Notes: generated by a model not told the origin, from the sequence alone. Counted from the first letter of the stretch, positions 47,844-57,027 are shown. The stretch is 64,000 nt of DNA from Myxococcales bacterium (GCA_016706545.1 JADJJK010000011.1:1-64000); one strand, 5' to 3'. A program made the numbers and translations.

Positions 47844-48986
47844 ATGACCGCCGTCTTTCACCCCCTGCGCGAGCGCCTGAACCTGGCCCCCGGGGCGTTG
47901 CCGTGGGCGAGCTTGGGGCAGTGGCCGACCCCCATCACCCAGCTCGTGCTGGAGGGCCAGCCGGTGTGGCTCAAGCGCGAAGACCTGGCGCACCCGACCT
48001 ATGGCGGCAACAAGGTGCGCACGCTCGAGGTGCTGCTGGGCGACGCGGTGGCCCGCGGCGTGACCACGGTGTGGGCCGCCGGCGCGTATGGCTCCAACCA
48101 CGCGGTCGCCACCCTGGTGCATGCGCCGCGGGTGGGGCTCACCGCGGGCGCGCTGTTGTTCCCGCAGCCGGCGAGCCCGCCAGCCGTCGACAACCTGCGT
48201 TCGGCGCTGTCGCTCGGGGCGCGGGTGCTGCCGGTCGCCAACGTCGCCATGCTGCCGCTGGCGATGCTGACCACCTGGCGCCGCGAGCGAAGCGCAGGTG
48301 GCGCCCCGTGGATGATGCCGCCCGGTGGCGCTAGCCCGCTGGGCACCCTGGGCGCGCTGTCGGCGGTGTTCGAGCTCGCGGAGCAGCTCGCGCACCACGC
48401 CGCGCCGCCGCCTGCCACGCTGGTGGTGGCGGTGGGCAGCACCTGCACCACCGCCGGGCTGCTGGCCGGCCTGGCCTTGGCGCACGAGCTCGACGCCTGG
48501 CCCTGGCCGCTGCCCACCGTGCATGCGGTGCGGGTGACGCCGTGGCCGATCACCTCGAGCTATCGCATCAGCGCCCTGGCGCGGCGCGCCCTGGAGCTCC
48601 TGGAGCGCCTGCGAAGGCCCAGCTCGAGGCGCGCGGCGCGTTCCATCTCGCGCGCGCAGCTCGCCGCTCACCTGGTGGTGGACGGCGCGCAGCTCGGCGG
48701 CGGATACGGGCGCCCCACCGCGGCCGGGCAAGAGGCCGCCGCGGCCTTCGCGAGCGCAGGAGGACCGCCGCTCGATTGCGTGTACGCCGCGAAGTCCGGC
48801 GCGGCGTTGCTCGGGCTGCTCCGCGCTGGCCACAGCGCGACGGCCGGGCCGCTCCTCTACTGGTCGACCAAGTCCTTTGCGCCCCCGCCCGTCGCGGCGA
48901 CGAGGCCAGCGACGAAGACAGCGACGCAGACAGCGACGACAGCGCCCGCAGCGCCGTTCGCGCGCTGGCTGGCCAGCGCCGGCTGA
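47844..48986 (+). CDS. PLP-dependent enzyme, ACC deaminase/D-cysteine desulfhydrase family
   Basis: A 380-residue fold-type II PLP enzyme. PVWLKREDLAHPTYGGNKVR contains the Schiff-base Lys; AAGAYGSNHAVATL is the substrate-carboxylate Ser/Asn loop. VAVGSTCTTAGLLAGLALAH is the glycine/threonine phosphate-binding loop. This matches the 1-aminocyclopropane-1-carboxylate deaminase/D-cysteine desulfhydrase group; the substrate cannot be read from sequence. The last 35 residues are a Thr/Ala/Pro low-complexity tail, probably disordered. It follows yggX by 29 bp, so joint expression is plausible. Confidence 0.85.
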   Translation: MTAVFHPLRERLNLAPGALPWASLGQWPTPITQLVLEGQPVWLKREDLAHPTYGGNKVRTLEVLLGDAVARGVTTVWAAGAYGSNHAVATLVHAPRVGLTAGALLFPQPASPPAVDNLRSALSLGARVLPVANVAMLPLAMLTTWRRERSAGGAPWMMPPGGASPLGTLGALSAVFELAEQLAHHAAPPPATLVVAVGSTCTTAGLLAGLALAHELDAWPWPLPTVHAVRVTPWPITSSYRISALARRALELLERLRRPSSRRAARSISRAQLAAHLVVDGAQLGGGYGRPTAAGQEAAAAFASAGGPPLDCVYAAKSGAALLGLLRAGHSATAGPLLYWSTKSFAPPPVAATRPATKTATQTATTAPAAPFARWLASAG

Positions 48987-49005
48987 CGGCCACGCCGCCG
49001 CGCCG

Positions 49006-50781
49006 CTACTTGCGCGTCGTGCTCTCGCTCTCGCTGGCGCGCGTGGCCTTGCGCTTGGCGTCAGGACGGAGATTCATGACGTCGCGGATCGCGGTGGTGC
49101 AAGCGCGCAGCGCCCGATCTGTCGCGACGTGGTCGGCGTAGTACCGGGGCGCGCGCTCGGCGAGGCCCTTGGCCACCTGCGCGGCCTCGCTGCACTTGCT
49201 GGCGCGCGCGAGCCGGACCAGCCGAACATGCTCGCCCTTGGCCCACTTGTCGTCGTAGGCACGCGCCGCGGACTGACCGAGATCTGCGCGCTCCTCGACC
49301 GGCGCCTGGCTGGCCGCTGCGGGCGCGCTGGCCGCGGCGGGCGCGCTGGCCGCGGCGGGCGCGGACCCCGGGCGGCTGGCCACGGTGCGCTGCGCTGTCT
49401 TTCCGGCGGTCGCGCTGAGGGTCGAGGTGTCGTCGGCCTTGCCGCCCTTCTTGACCGGGGGCGCCTGCGGTGCGTTTTGAGGCTGGTCGTCCCGGAGCTG
49501 GCCGGTCGACACCTTGCCGCGGGCAAGATCGGGGCGCTTGGATTCCACCATCGGCGCAGGTGGTGGCGGGGGCGCGGCCTGCGCAGGCGCTCCGCCGGAC
49601 GCGGTGGCGGACGCGGGGCCGGACGCGGTGGCCGACGGCGCCGACGCAGCCTGACCAGCGCCTCCGGGCGCGGTGCGATAGGACGGACTGGCAGGACTGG
49701 CAGCCTTGGCAGCCTTGGCAGGCTTGGCCTCGGCGCGAACGGTCTTGTCACCCAGCTCGTCGAAGGCCTTGCCGTCGACCTGGCTTTCGGCCGGGCTTTC
49801 GGACTGGCTTTCGGACCGGTCCCAGGTCGACTCCTCGGCCTTGACCTCGCGCGCTCGCCGCTGCTCGACCACGGCATCGCCATCGCCCCTCGACGTGGCG
49901 CCCCCAGACGGCAGCTCCTTGAGCGGGATATCAAGCTCCGAGGTGGTGGCCGGCAGATACTCCGGGCGCTTGGCCTTCATCGGGGCGCGCTTGCTGTCCT
50001 CGCGGTCTGGGTTCATCCGGCGGTCGCCATCGTCACCGAGCGCCACGGCGCCCGCGCGGTCGTTCGCCGCCTTCTCCTGGCCACGCGCCTTCGTTCTGGT
50101 GTCCCCGGGGGCCTCGTTGGCGAGATCTTTTCCGGCCTCCTTGGCCAGATCCACGGCGAAGGAGTCTTCTTGAGGCGCGCCTGTGGCCGCCCGGCCATCA
50201 CCAGAGACCATGGAGGAGGGATCTGCGCTGATCGCCGGCGCCGCGGCTGGCGCAGCGCCCGCTGCGACGACCGGCGCGGGATCCGCTGGCGTGCTCGCGG
50301 CGACCTCCAGCGAGGCGCGCGGCGCTGAGGCCGTGGACTCCACGACGGTGTGCTGGCCCCGCAGGTACAGCGTGCCGGCAGCGCCTGCGACGACCACCGC
50401 CGTCGCAGCGGCGGCCAGCCCGGGGTGGGCGGCCATCGTGGACAGCCAGCGCCCCAGGCGCCTGCCAAGGGAGAGTCCACCCGTTGCGCCCGCCACCGAA
50501 CGAGGGGCGCGCCGCGCGGCTTCCTGGAGCAGGAGCGCGGAGATAGCTTGCGGTGGATCGACCACCGCGAGGGCGGAGCTGGAGCGGATCGCTTCGCGGG
50601 TCCGAGCCAGGCTGCGCAGGAGCTCCTGGTCGCCTGGGTGGGCCGCGAGGTGCGCCTTGAGTCGCGATTCCTCGACGGCGCTGAGCTCGCCATAGAGCGA
50701 GCCCATGAGCAGCGCGTCGAAGTCGTGGCCGGCGGGCAGGGCGTTGGGTCCTTGTATACTACGTCGTGGGAGGATCGCCAC
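49006..50781 (-). CDS. Anti-sigma-factor-like membrane protein with long linker
   Basis: A 591-residue protein. Residues 20-85 (HDFDALLMGSLYGELSAVEE, then LKAHLAAHPGDQELLRSL) resemble the N-terminal cytoplasmic helices of anti-sigma factors, but the HxxxCxxC zinc motif is absent. One membrane segment follows at about 120-140 (LAAAATAVVVAGAAGTLYL). The rest is Ala/Pro/Lys/Asp low-complexity, then a helical C-terminal domain (KGEHVRLVRLARASKCSEAA). The GTG start at 50781 is tentative. No sigma-factor gene is adjacent, so the anti-sigma role is an inference from layout. Confidence 0.6.
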   Translation of the reverse strand: MAILPRRSIQGPNALPAGHDFDALLMGSLYGELSAVEESRLKAHLAAHPGDQELLRSLARTREAIRSSSALAVVDPPQAISALLLQEAARRAPRSVAGATGGLSLGRRLGRWLSTMAAHPGLAAAATAVVVAGAAGTLYLRGQHTVVESTASAPRASLEVAASTPADPAPVVAAGAAPAAAPAISADPSSMVSGDGRAATGAPQEDSFAVDLAKEAGKDLANEAPGDTRTKARGQEKAANDRAGAVALGDDGDRRMNPDREDSKRAPMKAKRPEYLPATTSELDIPLKELPSGGATSRGDGDAVVEQRRAREVKAEESTWDRSESQSESPAESQVDGKAFDELGDKTVRAEAKPAKAAKAASPASPSYRTAPGGAGQAASAPSATASGPASATASGGAPAQAAPPPPPAPMVESKRPDLARGKVSTGQLRDDQPQNAPQAPPVKKGGKADDTSTLSATAGKTAQRTVASRPGSAPAAASAPAAASAPAAASQAPVEERADLGQSAARAYDDKWAKGEHVRLVRLARASKCSEAAQVAKGLAERAPRYYADHVATDRALRACTTAIRDVMNLRPDAKRKATRASESESTTRK

Positions 50782-50817
50782 CGAGCAACGCTGACGGACC
50801 TAGTGGTTTCAGGCACT

Positions 50818-50837
50818 AAGGCAGCACGAGCTGCCTT
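50818..50837. promoter_or_regulatory. Small hairpin in the leader of the anti-sigma-like gene
   Basis: AAGGCAGC (50818-50825) pairs perfectly with GCTGCCTT (50830-50837) across a 4-nt loop. It lies about 37 bp upstream of the GTG start and could be an operator or a leader structure; there is no T-run. Confidence 0.35.
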
Positions 50838-51010
50838 CCGTCAACGATTGTCGTGTGTTGTCTCTAACGACGCAGCACGGGACACAACGATCTAACGCCC
50901 CCCGCCTTCTGACCGGCCGCTACCCCGCCGAATCCCCGCGGGCCGCTTTGGCGCATAACCCGCTCGTCCGGGGTGGAAGCGCCAGGCCTGCCCTGGCCGG
51001 GCTCGGTGCC

Positions 51011-51391
51011 TCACTCCTTGCTGGGCTCACAGCGCCAGGTGATGTTCTTGATCGTCCAGCTATCGTCGCCACATGCCGCGGCGCTGGCCTCCGCGGATTG
51101 CGCGGAGGCCGAGCCCACCGTGAACGAGGCCGCGCCGCTGGTGACCTTGCGGCGCTTGCGCGAGTCAGGCGCGCACACGAGCTGCCAGCTCAGCGCGCAG
51201 TCGATGGGCATCGAGCAGGTGCTACGCACCGTCAGCTCGAGCGAGAGTTCGTCCTTGTCGCGTTGCTCGAACTGGGTGCAGCTCGTGAGCGAGCGGCGGC
51301 GCACCGAGTCTGCGCTTGCGAACGATGAGAGCGAACAAACCACGGCGAGCGCGCACAGCGCCGCCGCGCCTGCGAGGCGAACCTGCATCAT
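51011..51391 (-). CDS. Small secreted Cys-containing protein
   Basis: From the first of two adjacent ATGs (51391) this is 126 residues with a signal peptide (AALCALAVVCSLSSFASAD). GGAAGGA lies upstream. The mature part has Cys residues in a pattern suggesting disulfides (LTSCTQFEQ, TCSMPIDCALSW, LVCAPDS, ending ITWRCEPSKE). It is Ser-rich and has no membrane segment. No family is recognised. The frame is open upstream to 51730 with Arg-rich sequence, which is unlikely to be translated. Confidence 0.6.
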   Translation of the reverse strand: MMQVRLAGAAALCALAVVCSLSSFASADSVRRRSLTSCTQFEQRDKDELSLELTVRSTCSMPIDCALSWQLVCAPDSRKRRKVTSGAASFTVGSASAQSAEASAAACGDDSWTIKNITWRCEPSKE

Positions 51392-51728
51392 GACCGATCC
51401 TTCCGTACGACGAAAAGCGAGACGAGAAGCCGCGGCCGAGCCGCGCCTGCGCGGCAAACGGCCCCGATGCCGGCGAGGTCGCGCTTCGCAACCTGCGTGG
51501 CTAGCTGGTTCCCTCATGACAACGACCATCGAAGTTGGTTTCGCCTTTTTCGACCAGATCTGGTTCGCGCCAGAAGTTTCCCGTGGGGCCCCAGATCTCG
51601 AAGCGCTTGGCCGCCGCGGCCGGCGATGATACGAACGAGCAAGCAGGGCTCGCGTTGCCGGTGGGAAGGAGGACGTTGCCAGACGAGCCAGCCGAGCCAG
51701 ACGAGCCAAGACGCCCCAGACCGTCCCC

Positions 51729-52595
51729 ATGTCCCAGCCTTCGTTCGTGATAGAGGTCGCCGCGCGCGACCAGCGAGGCGTCGAACGCGACGTGCGGCGT
51801 GGCGGATTGTTCGTCGCGGCAGCGGCCTACCCGATGGATGACCTCGGCGAGGTCGTGTTTCGCTTCCCCGATGGCGAGGTGCGGACCCGCGCGCGCGTGG
51901 TGTTCGTCGACCCAAGCGGCGTGGGGCTCGAGCTCGAGCTGACGCCCGGGGCACGCACCGCGCTGGCGGACCGGCTGGCGGCGCACCACGCCGCGGGCGG
52001 CGCGGAGACCGCGGCGCATGCAGACGCCGCGATCCCCGCCGACACGATGGCGCGAGAGGACGCCGCGATCCCCGCCGACACGATGGCGCGAGAGGACGCC
52101 GCCGAGCCTGGCCACCTCGATGACCTCGCAGCGCTCGGCGAGGCCGAGGACCCAGACGAAGCTGGCGACGGGCCGACGACCGGCGAGGGGCTACCAGCGC
52201 CGGTCCATGTTCGCCTGCGAAACCTCAGCGTGGCCGAGCAGCTCAAGATCGCGCATCGCGGTGAGCACCGAGAGCGCGTGGTGCTCGAGCGCATGTACGG
52301 CAAGCTCGTTTGGGATGCGCTGCTACGCAACCCGCGCATCACCGTGCCGGAGGTGGCGCGCATCGCGCGGATGGGCACGCTGCCCAAGCCGCTCGCCGAG
52401 CTCATCGCCAGCAACGCGGCGTGGCTACAGGTGCCGGAGATCCGTCGCGCGCTGCTGGGCAACCCCCGCCTGCCCGCGGAGCTCATCCCGCGGCTCTTGC
52501 GCATCCTGCCGCGGCACGAGCTGCGGCTCCTGCCCACGCAGACCGCGTACCCCGCGGCGGTGCGCGACTGGGCGCGCCGCCTGCTGCGCCTGTAG
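51729..52595 (+). CDS. PilZ-like protein with leucine-rich helical C-terminal domain
   Basis: A 288-residue protein. Residues 1-85 fit a PilZ-related beta barrel of myxobacterial type (EVAARDQRGVERDVRRGGLF then LGEVVFRFPDGEVRTRARVVF). Residues 95-150 are an acidic linker with a 12-residue duplication (DAAIPADTMARE). The C-terminal 125 residues are helical repeats: VRLRNLSVAEQLKIAHRGEH, VVLERMYGKLVWDALLRNPR and ALLGNPRLPAELIPRLLRIL. The same domain is found in other Myxococcota proteins. It may be an adaptor downstream of c-di-GMP. Confidence 0.72.
   Translation: MSQPSFVIEVAARDQRGVERDVRRGGLFVAAAAYPMDDLGEVVFRFPDGEVRTRARVVFVDPSGVGLELELTPGARTALADRLAAHHAAGGAETAAHADAAIPADTMAREDAAIPADTMAREDAAEPGHLDDLAALGEAEDPDEAGDGPTTGEGLPAPVHVRLRNLSVAEQLKIAHRGEHRERVVLERMYGKLVWDALLRNPRITVPEVARIARMGTLPKPLAELIASNAAWLQVPEIRRALLGNPRLPAELIPRLLRILPRHELRLLPTQTAYPAAVRDWARRLLRL
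52023..52103 (+). repeat. 36-bp in-frame tandem duplication
   Basis: Two perfect 36-bp units (52023-52058 and 52059-52094), then the start of a third, encode DAAIPADTMARE twice in the linker of the PilZ-like protein. Identity at DNA level indicates a recent duplication. Confidence 0.9.
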
Positions 52596-52642
52596 CGGAG
52601 AGCCGCGCTGCGCTACGCCGAGCTGCGCTGCGCCGAGCTGCG

Positions 52643-53296
52643 CTAGCAGCTCGCCAGGTACGCGAGCAAGCGCGGGCGCAGCGCGGCCATGGCCTGGCCG
52701 CGGTGACCGCGCACCGCCTTGATCGCGCTGCCCAGCTCGGCGAAGGTCTGCCCCAGATCCGGCAACACGAACAGGGGATCAAAGCCAAAGCCCCCGGCGC
52801 CGCGCGGCGCGGCGGCGATCTGCCCTTCGCAGACGCCCTCGGCGACGAGCACCTCCTGGCCAAGCGCACCCGCGGGATCGGCGAGCACCAGCACGGCGCG
52901 AAACCGGGCGCTGCGCTGCGCGGGCGCTGGCACCGCGGCCAGCGCCGCCAAGAGCTTGCGGTTGTTCGCCTCGTCCTTGCCGAGCCCCTGCCCCGCGTCG
53001 AACAGCTCCTCGGCGTACCGGGCGCTATACACCCCCGGCGCCCCGCCCAGCGCGTCCACCTCCAGGCCGCTGTCGTCGGCGAGCGCCGGCCAGCCGGTGG
53101 CCAGCGCCACCTCCATGGCCTTCTTGCGCGCGTTGCCAAGGAACGTGGGCTTGTCTTCCTCCACCTCCGGGATGTCGCGCCCAAGCCGCCGGGCCGCCTC
53201 ATCGACCGAGGCCACCTCCACCTCCGGCACCAGCTCGCGCAGCTCGCGCAGCTTGCCCGCGTTGCGGGTGGCGAACACCAGCGGGCGCGCGCTCAC
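52643..53296 (-). CDS. rdgB: RdgB/HAM1 family non-canonical purine NTP pyrophosphatase
   Basis: A 217-residue enzyme. Diagnostic segments are LVFATRNAGKLRELRELV at the start, ADDSGLEVDALGGAPGVYSA for metal and substrate binding, and GFGFDPLFVLPDLGQTFAEL near the end. It hydrolyses dITP, ITP and XTP to the monophosphate, keeping them out of DNA. The start overlaps the stop of rph by four bases (ATGA), the usual rph-rdgB pairing. It faces the PilZ-like gene tail to tail with a 47-bp gap. Confidence 0.95.
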   Translation of the reverse strand: MSARPLVFATRNAGKLRELRELVPEVEVASVDEAARRLGRDIPEVEEDKPTFLGNARKKAMEVALATGWPALADDSGLEVDALGGAPGVYSARYAEELFDAGQGLGKDEANNRKLLAALAAVPAPAQRSARFRAVLVLADPAGALGQEVLVAEGVCEGQIAAAPRGAGGFGFDPLFVLPDLGQTFAELGSAIKAVRGHRGQAMAALRPRLLAYLASC

Positions 53297-53997
53297 CGCG
53301 CCACCGCCCGGCGCTGCGCCGCGGTCAGCTCGGCGATGCCGCGGCCCGCGAGCTCCAGCATGGCGTCGAGCTGCGGGCGGCTGAACGTGCCGTGCTCGGC
53401 GGTGCCTTGCACCTCCACGAGCTGGCCGCCCTCCGCCATCACCACGTTGAGATCGACCTCGGCGCGCGAGTCCTCGGCGTACGGCAGATCCAGCACCACC
53501 TGGCCATCGACGATGCCCGCCGACACCGCGGCCACTGGCGGGCGCAGCGCGCTCAGATCTGCCAGGTCCCCGCGCTCCACCAGCTTGCCCAGCGCCAGCG
53601 CCAGCGCCACCCAGGCGCCGGTGATCGAGGCCACGCGCGTGCCGCCGTCGGCCGAGAGCACGTCGCAGTCGACGGTGATCGTGCGCTCCCCGAGCCGGTC
53701 CAGATCCACCGCGGCGCGCAACGAGCGGCCGATCAACCGCTGGATCTCCTTGCCTCGCCCGCCCGGATCTCGCTTGGAGCGGGTGTGCGTGGAGCGCGGC
53801 AGCATCGCGTACTCCGCGGTGAGCCAGCCGGTGCCCTTGCCCACCAGAAAGGAGGGGACGCTCTTCTCCACGCTGGCGGCGCAGAGCACCCAGGTGTCGC
53901 CCAGCTTGATGAGGGCCGAGCCCTCCGCGTGCTTCTGAAAGCCGGTGATGATCTCGAGGGGGCGGAGCTGATCAGGGGTTCTACCGTCGGGGCGCAT
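53293..53997 (-). CDS. rph: Ribonuclease PH
   Basis: From ATG 53997 this is 234 residues. MRPDGRTPDQLRPLEIITGF is the RNase PH opening; GKGTGWLTAEYAMLPRSTHT and RSKRDPGGRGKEIQRLIGRS are the phosphate- and RNA-binding region; TITVDCDVLSADGGTRVASI the core. It trims the 3' end of tRNA precursors by phosphorolysis. A tRNA-His gene lies about 200 bp upstream on the same strand, with a 13-bp tandem repeat between them. The frame is open to 54078 but the family start is at 53997. Confidence 0.95.
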   Translation of the reverse strand: MRPDGRTPDQLRPLEIITGFQKHAEGSALIKLGDTWVLCAASVEKSVPSFLVGKGTGWLTAEYAMLPRSTHTRSKRDPGGRGKEIQRLIGRSLRAAVDLDRLGERTITVDCDVLSADGGTRVASITGAWVALALALGKLVERGDLADLSALRPPVAAVSAGIVDGQVVLDLPYAEDSRAEVDLNVVMAEGGQLVEVQGTAEHGTFSRPQLDAMLELAGRGIAELTAAQRRAVAR

Positions 53998-54072
53998 GGC
54001 CGCCGACCCTACACGATTCGCGCGCGCCCAGGCCAGCACCGCAGGCGCTGCGCCACGCTGCTCGGCGGCGAG

Positions 54073-54111
54073 GGTCACGGACGACGGTCACGGACGACGG
54101 TCACGGACGAC
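54073..54111. repeat. 13-bp tandem repeat, three copies
   Basis: GGTCACGGACGAC occurs three times in direct succession (54073, 54086, 54099), followed by GGTCAC again. It lies between the tRNA-His gene and rph, both on the minus strand, in the probable promoter region of rph. Confidence 0.9.
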
Positions 54112-54194
54112 GGTCACAGCGGAGGACCACAAAGGAGGGTCACAGACCGGCTCCGCTACCCAGCCCCCGAGTCAAACCGTCAGAAGAAAGCGAG

Positions 54195-54271
54195 TGGGGC
54201 GAACGATGGGAATCGAACCCACGACACCCAGGACCACAACCTGGTGCTCTACCAATTGAGCTACGTTCGCC
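54195..54271 (-). tRNA. tRNA-His (GTG anticodon)
   Basis: On the minus strand this is a full cloverleaf: an acceptor stem of G-1 plus GCGAACG paired with CGTTCGC and C73, D arm AGCTCAATTGGTAGAGC, anticodon stem CCAGG/CCTGG around TTGTGGT with anticodon GTG, and T arm GTGGGTTCGATTCCCAT. The extra G-1 opposite C73 is the identity element of tRNA-His. The CCA end (54195-54197) is encoded in the DNA. Confidence 0.97.
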
Positions 54272-54379
54272 GTACGGGTCCTTGTCTACCCCAACTCTGG
54301 CGCGCTGGTAAAGGCCTTGGACGCGCCGCGTGCGCTCTCCGCCACAAACCTTGGCTCCAGGCGGTGTTGCGACCGAAAA

Positions 54380-55237
54380 TCAGGGCAGCCGGCGCAAGGT
54401 GGGCAGGCCCCTTGGCACCAGGATGGTGGCTGGCGCGTCGCGATAGAGCGCGCCACCGCCGCCGACCACCGTCGGCTCGAAGTCCGCGTACAGCTCCACC
54501 CGGTCGCCCACTTGCAAGATCTCCTCGCCGATGACGTTGAACGGGATGGCCGGACACAGCTCCCCCATCACCGAGCGGCCGGGATCGATGCTTCGCAGAT
54601 ACGCCTCCAGCTCGGCGAGGCGATAGTCCGGGAGCTGCGCCAGGCTCTGCACCAGGCGCACCGGCCCCGGTCCGATACGCACCCGCTCGCCGCCATCGAG
54701 GGCGACGTCGAGGCCATCGGTCTGGCCGGCGCGCAGCATGACCCGCGAGCCGAACGCCGCTTCGTAGCGCAGCTCGAGCGCCCACGCCGCGCACTCGCTG
54801 AGGCTGCCTGGCGAAAGCAGGCCCGGCGCGCTGCGGATGCGCCCGCGCGCGAAGGGCCGCACCTCCGGCAACGGCTCGGCGCCGCGCGGGTGCAGCGGCG
54901 GACCGCGCCGTGCCCGCCGCTCGAAGAGCCGCGACAGCGCCACCGAGCTGCCGGTGATGAGCGCGACGGTGGCCAGCGAGCCGAGCCCCAGCGCCAGCCC
55001 CAGCGCCATGCCAGCGCCGACCCCGACGGCGGTGGACTGCAGCGCTCCGACGCGGCTGCGGTACACGCGCCGCAGCGCCTCCACCTGCTGGTGCAGATCT
55101 CCCCAGACGTGGGCCACCAGCGCGGACCGATCCTGCGCCAGGTTGACGCTGACGTGCCCGGCACCATCGCAGCGCGCGCCCGGCGACTGTACGGTGCGAC
55201 ACTGCAAGCACACCACGGAGCTCGGTGGGCTGCTCAT
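54380..55237 (-). CDS. Membrane protein with short N-terminal Cys motif
   Basis: A 285-residue protein. The N-terminus has CLQCRTVQSPGARC, which might bind zinc (CxxC and a later Cys). One or two hydrophobic segments lie at about residues 70-100 (VGVGAGMALGLALGLGSLATVALI). The rest is soluble, with RSAPGLLSPGSLSECAAWAL, LAQLPDYRLAELEAYLRSID and ILQVGDRVELYADFEPTVVG. The last part has a small beta domain like that of bacterial GIDE-type E3-like membrane proteins, but this is weak. Its start overlaps the stop of the upstream lipoprotein gene (ATGA). Confidence 0.6.
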   Translation of the reverse strand: MSSPPSSVVCLQCRTVQSPGARCDGAGHVSVNLAQDRSALVAHVWGDLHQQVEALRRVYRSRVGALQSTAVGVGAGMALGLALGLGSLATVALITGSSVALSRLFERRARRGPPLHPRGAEPLPEVRPFARGRIRSAPGLLSPGSLSECAAWALELRYEAAFGSRVMLRAGQTDGLDVALDGGERVRIGPGPVRLVQSLAQLPDYRLAELEAYLRSIDPGRSVMGELCPAIPFNVIGEEILQVGDRVELYADFEPTVVGGGGALYRDAPATILVPRGLPTLRRLP

Positions 55238-55974
55238 CGGGACGCTCGCGCCGATGCGCCGTCAGTGGGTGGCGAGGCGGAGGAGCGCGCGGGGTCGGCG
55301 TCCCGGCGCGCACCGGCGGCGCCGCCTGTGTCCTCGTCTTCGCCATCGTCCTCGCCTTCGCCTTCGTCCGCGCCGCCTTCGCCTTCCGTGCCCTGCGCGC
55401 GGTCGAGCGCGCGCGACAGCTCCTCGAGCGCCGCAGCGTCTCCTTCTTCCCGCCGCGCCGCTGCCGCGGCCCCCAGCGCCAGCTCCAGATCGTAGCTGCC
55501 GTCGGGCCGCAGCGCCACCCACGCGGTGCCCAGGCCGCCAAGCTCACAGGCCAAGCGCTGTGGGGCCCGCACCACCACGAACGGCGGGTCACACCGAGGC
55601 GTCGCCGACAACCCGAGCGCGGCCAGCTCGCCTGCCAGGTGTGCCTCCAGCGGGCGCAGCGCCACCACCGGAGCCGCAAAGCGCCAGCGCAGCCGAGCGC
55701 CATCCGGCGCCTCCGGCGTCAGCGCCAGCGGCGCGGCGACCCCGCCCTCCAGCAGCGCCTGACAGCGAGGCCCAGCCGCTGCCGCGGTGCAGCGCACGGC
55801 AGTGCGAACGCCGAGCGCCGCGGTGACGTCGTCCCCGAGCGCCCGCTCCAGGCCGGAGCCGGGCTCCGAGCGGCAGGCAAGGAGCGCGAGCGCGAAGAGC
55901 CCACCAGCCAGGCCGCGCCCGCTGCCCTCGTGGCGGTTCACCACCAGGGCGGAGGCCTTGCACACTCGACGCAC
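55234..55974 (-). CDS. Lipoprotein of unknown function
   Basis: About 246 residues from a tentative GTG at 55974; nearby GTGs are also possible. A signal peptide with lipobox ALLAC is clear (GGLFALALLACRSEPG). The mature domain is Ala/Leu/Arg-rich (ALGVRTAVRCTAAAAGPRCQ, PDGSYDLELALGAAAAARRE). The C-terminal 50 residues are a Glu/Asp/Gly tract (GGADEGEGEDDGEDEDTG), probably disordered. It is coupled to the following membrane-protein gene by a four-base overlap. Its 5' end lies close to the divergent TraB/GumN gene. Confidence 0.55.
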   Translation of the reverse strand: MRRVCKASALVVNRHEGSGRGLAGGLFALALLACRSEPGSGLERALGDDVTAALGVRTAVRCTAAAAGPRCQALLEGGVAAPLALTPEAPDGARLRWRFAAPVVALRPLEAHLAGELAALGLSATPRCDPPFVVVRAPQRLACELGGLGTAWVALRPDGSYDLELALGAAAAARREEGDAAALEELSRALDRAQGTEGEGGADEGEGEDDGEDEDTGGAAGARRDADPARSSASPPTDGASARASR

Positions 55975-56078
55975 CCTGGGGTTGTACCAGATGGCTCCCA
56001 CCAGCGCCGCCCGCGGCCCTTCGCGCGCAAATCCGTGGTCAGAGATAGACCGAGCGCGGCCACCTGCTACCCTGGCGC

Positions 56079-56948
56079 ATGATCCGTCGCGCGCTCGCTG
56101 CCCTGACCCTCCTGGCCGTCGTCGCGGTGCTTGGATGCAAGTCCACGCCAAGCCTCGGCGCCGCCGCACGACCGCTCCTGTGGTCAGCGCAGAAGGACGG
56201 CCGCACCACGTATCTCCTTGGCACCATGCACATGGGCTTCAACGCCGAGAAGCAGCTCCCCAGGTGGGTCTGGGACAAGCTCACCTCCGCCACCGCGCTC
56301 GCGGTGGAGACCGACATCACCGATCCCAAGCTCATGACCGCCGGCGTGCGCCGCGACGGCACCTCGCTGCGAGACGAGCTGGGGGAAGAGCACTGGAAGA
56401 AGCTCATCGCCGCGCTTGGCCCAGGCAACGCCGCGGAGAACCTGACGCCAGCGTCTGCCGTCACGCTCCTGCAGGCCAAGGAGATGCCAGCCGCCATGCC
56501 GATGGACCTGATGCTCCTGGGCGAGGCTGAGTCCGCCAAGAAGAAGATCGTCTATCTGGAAGACGGGCTGCTGCAGATCTCGCTGGTGAGCAAGTGGATG
56601 GACGTGCGGGCGCTCAAGGCAGCGCTCGACCAGCTCGATAAAGGCAAGAAGGCCACCAAGGAGCTGCTGCAAGCGTACATCGCCGGAGATCCAGCGCGCA
56701 TCGAAGCTGCGGTGGCGGAGAGCCGCGTGGACTTCAAGGCCAGCGGTCGCAGCGACGCCGAGTACGATCAGATGATGGAGGAGCTGCTCTACAAGCGCAA
56801 CGCCTCCTGGATCGACGCCATCGACGAGCTGCACCGCGCAGACAGCGCGATCGTCGCGGTGGGCGCAGCGCACCTGATCGGCAAGCGCAGCGTGCTGGAG
56901 CTGCTGGCGGCCCGCGGCTACAAGATCACCCGCGTCACCGGCCCGTGA
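56079..56948 (+). CDS. TraB/GumN family lipoprotein
   Basis: A 289-residue protein with signal peptide and lipobox VLGC near residue 20. The family motifs are present: LLWSAQKDGRTTYLLGTMHM (GxxH), NASWIDAIDELHRADSAIVA (RNxxW) and VGAAHLIGKRSVLELLAARG (the second GxxH). TraB/GumN proteins are related to the Tiki metalloproteases, using the two His and an acidic residue for metal binding; bacterial members are mostly uncharacterised. The lipobox suggests anchoring in the envelope. It is divergent from the preceding lipoprotein gene. Confidence 0.88.
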   Translation: MIRRALAALTLLAVVAVLGCKSTPSLGAAARPLLWSAQKDGRTTYLLGTMHMGFNAEKQLPRWVWDKLTSATALAVETDITDPKLMTAGVRRDGTSLRDELGEEHWKKLIAALGPGNAAENLTPASAVTLLQAKEMPAAMPMDLMLLGEAESAKKKIVYLEDGLLQISLVSKWMDVRALKAALDQLDKGKKATKELLQAYIAGDPARIEAAVAESRVDFKASGRSDAEYDQMMEELLYKRNASWIDAIDELHRADSAIVAVGAAHLIGKRSVLELLAARGYKITRVTGP

Positions 56949-57027
56949 CCCGCGCGGCCTCGGCCGCAGGATCGCCGCGCGTCGTCACGTCTCCTTTTCC
57001 TTCCTTCACCGCCTTCTCGAGGAGCCC

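Noticed and set aside
54073..54111. CRISPR array
   Set aside because: Repeats are 13 bp and directly abutting with no spacers; no cas gene in the window.
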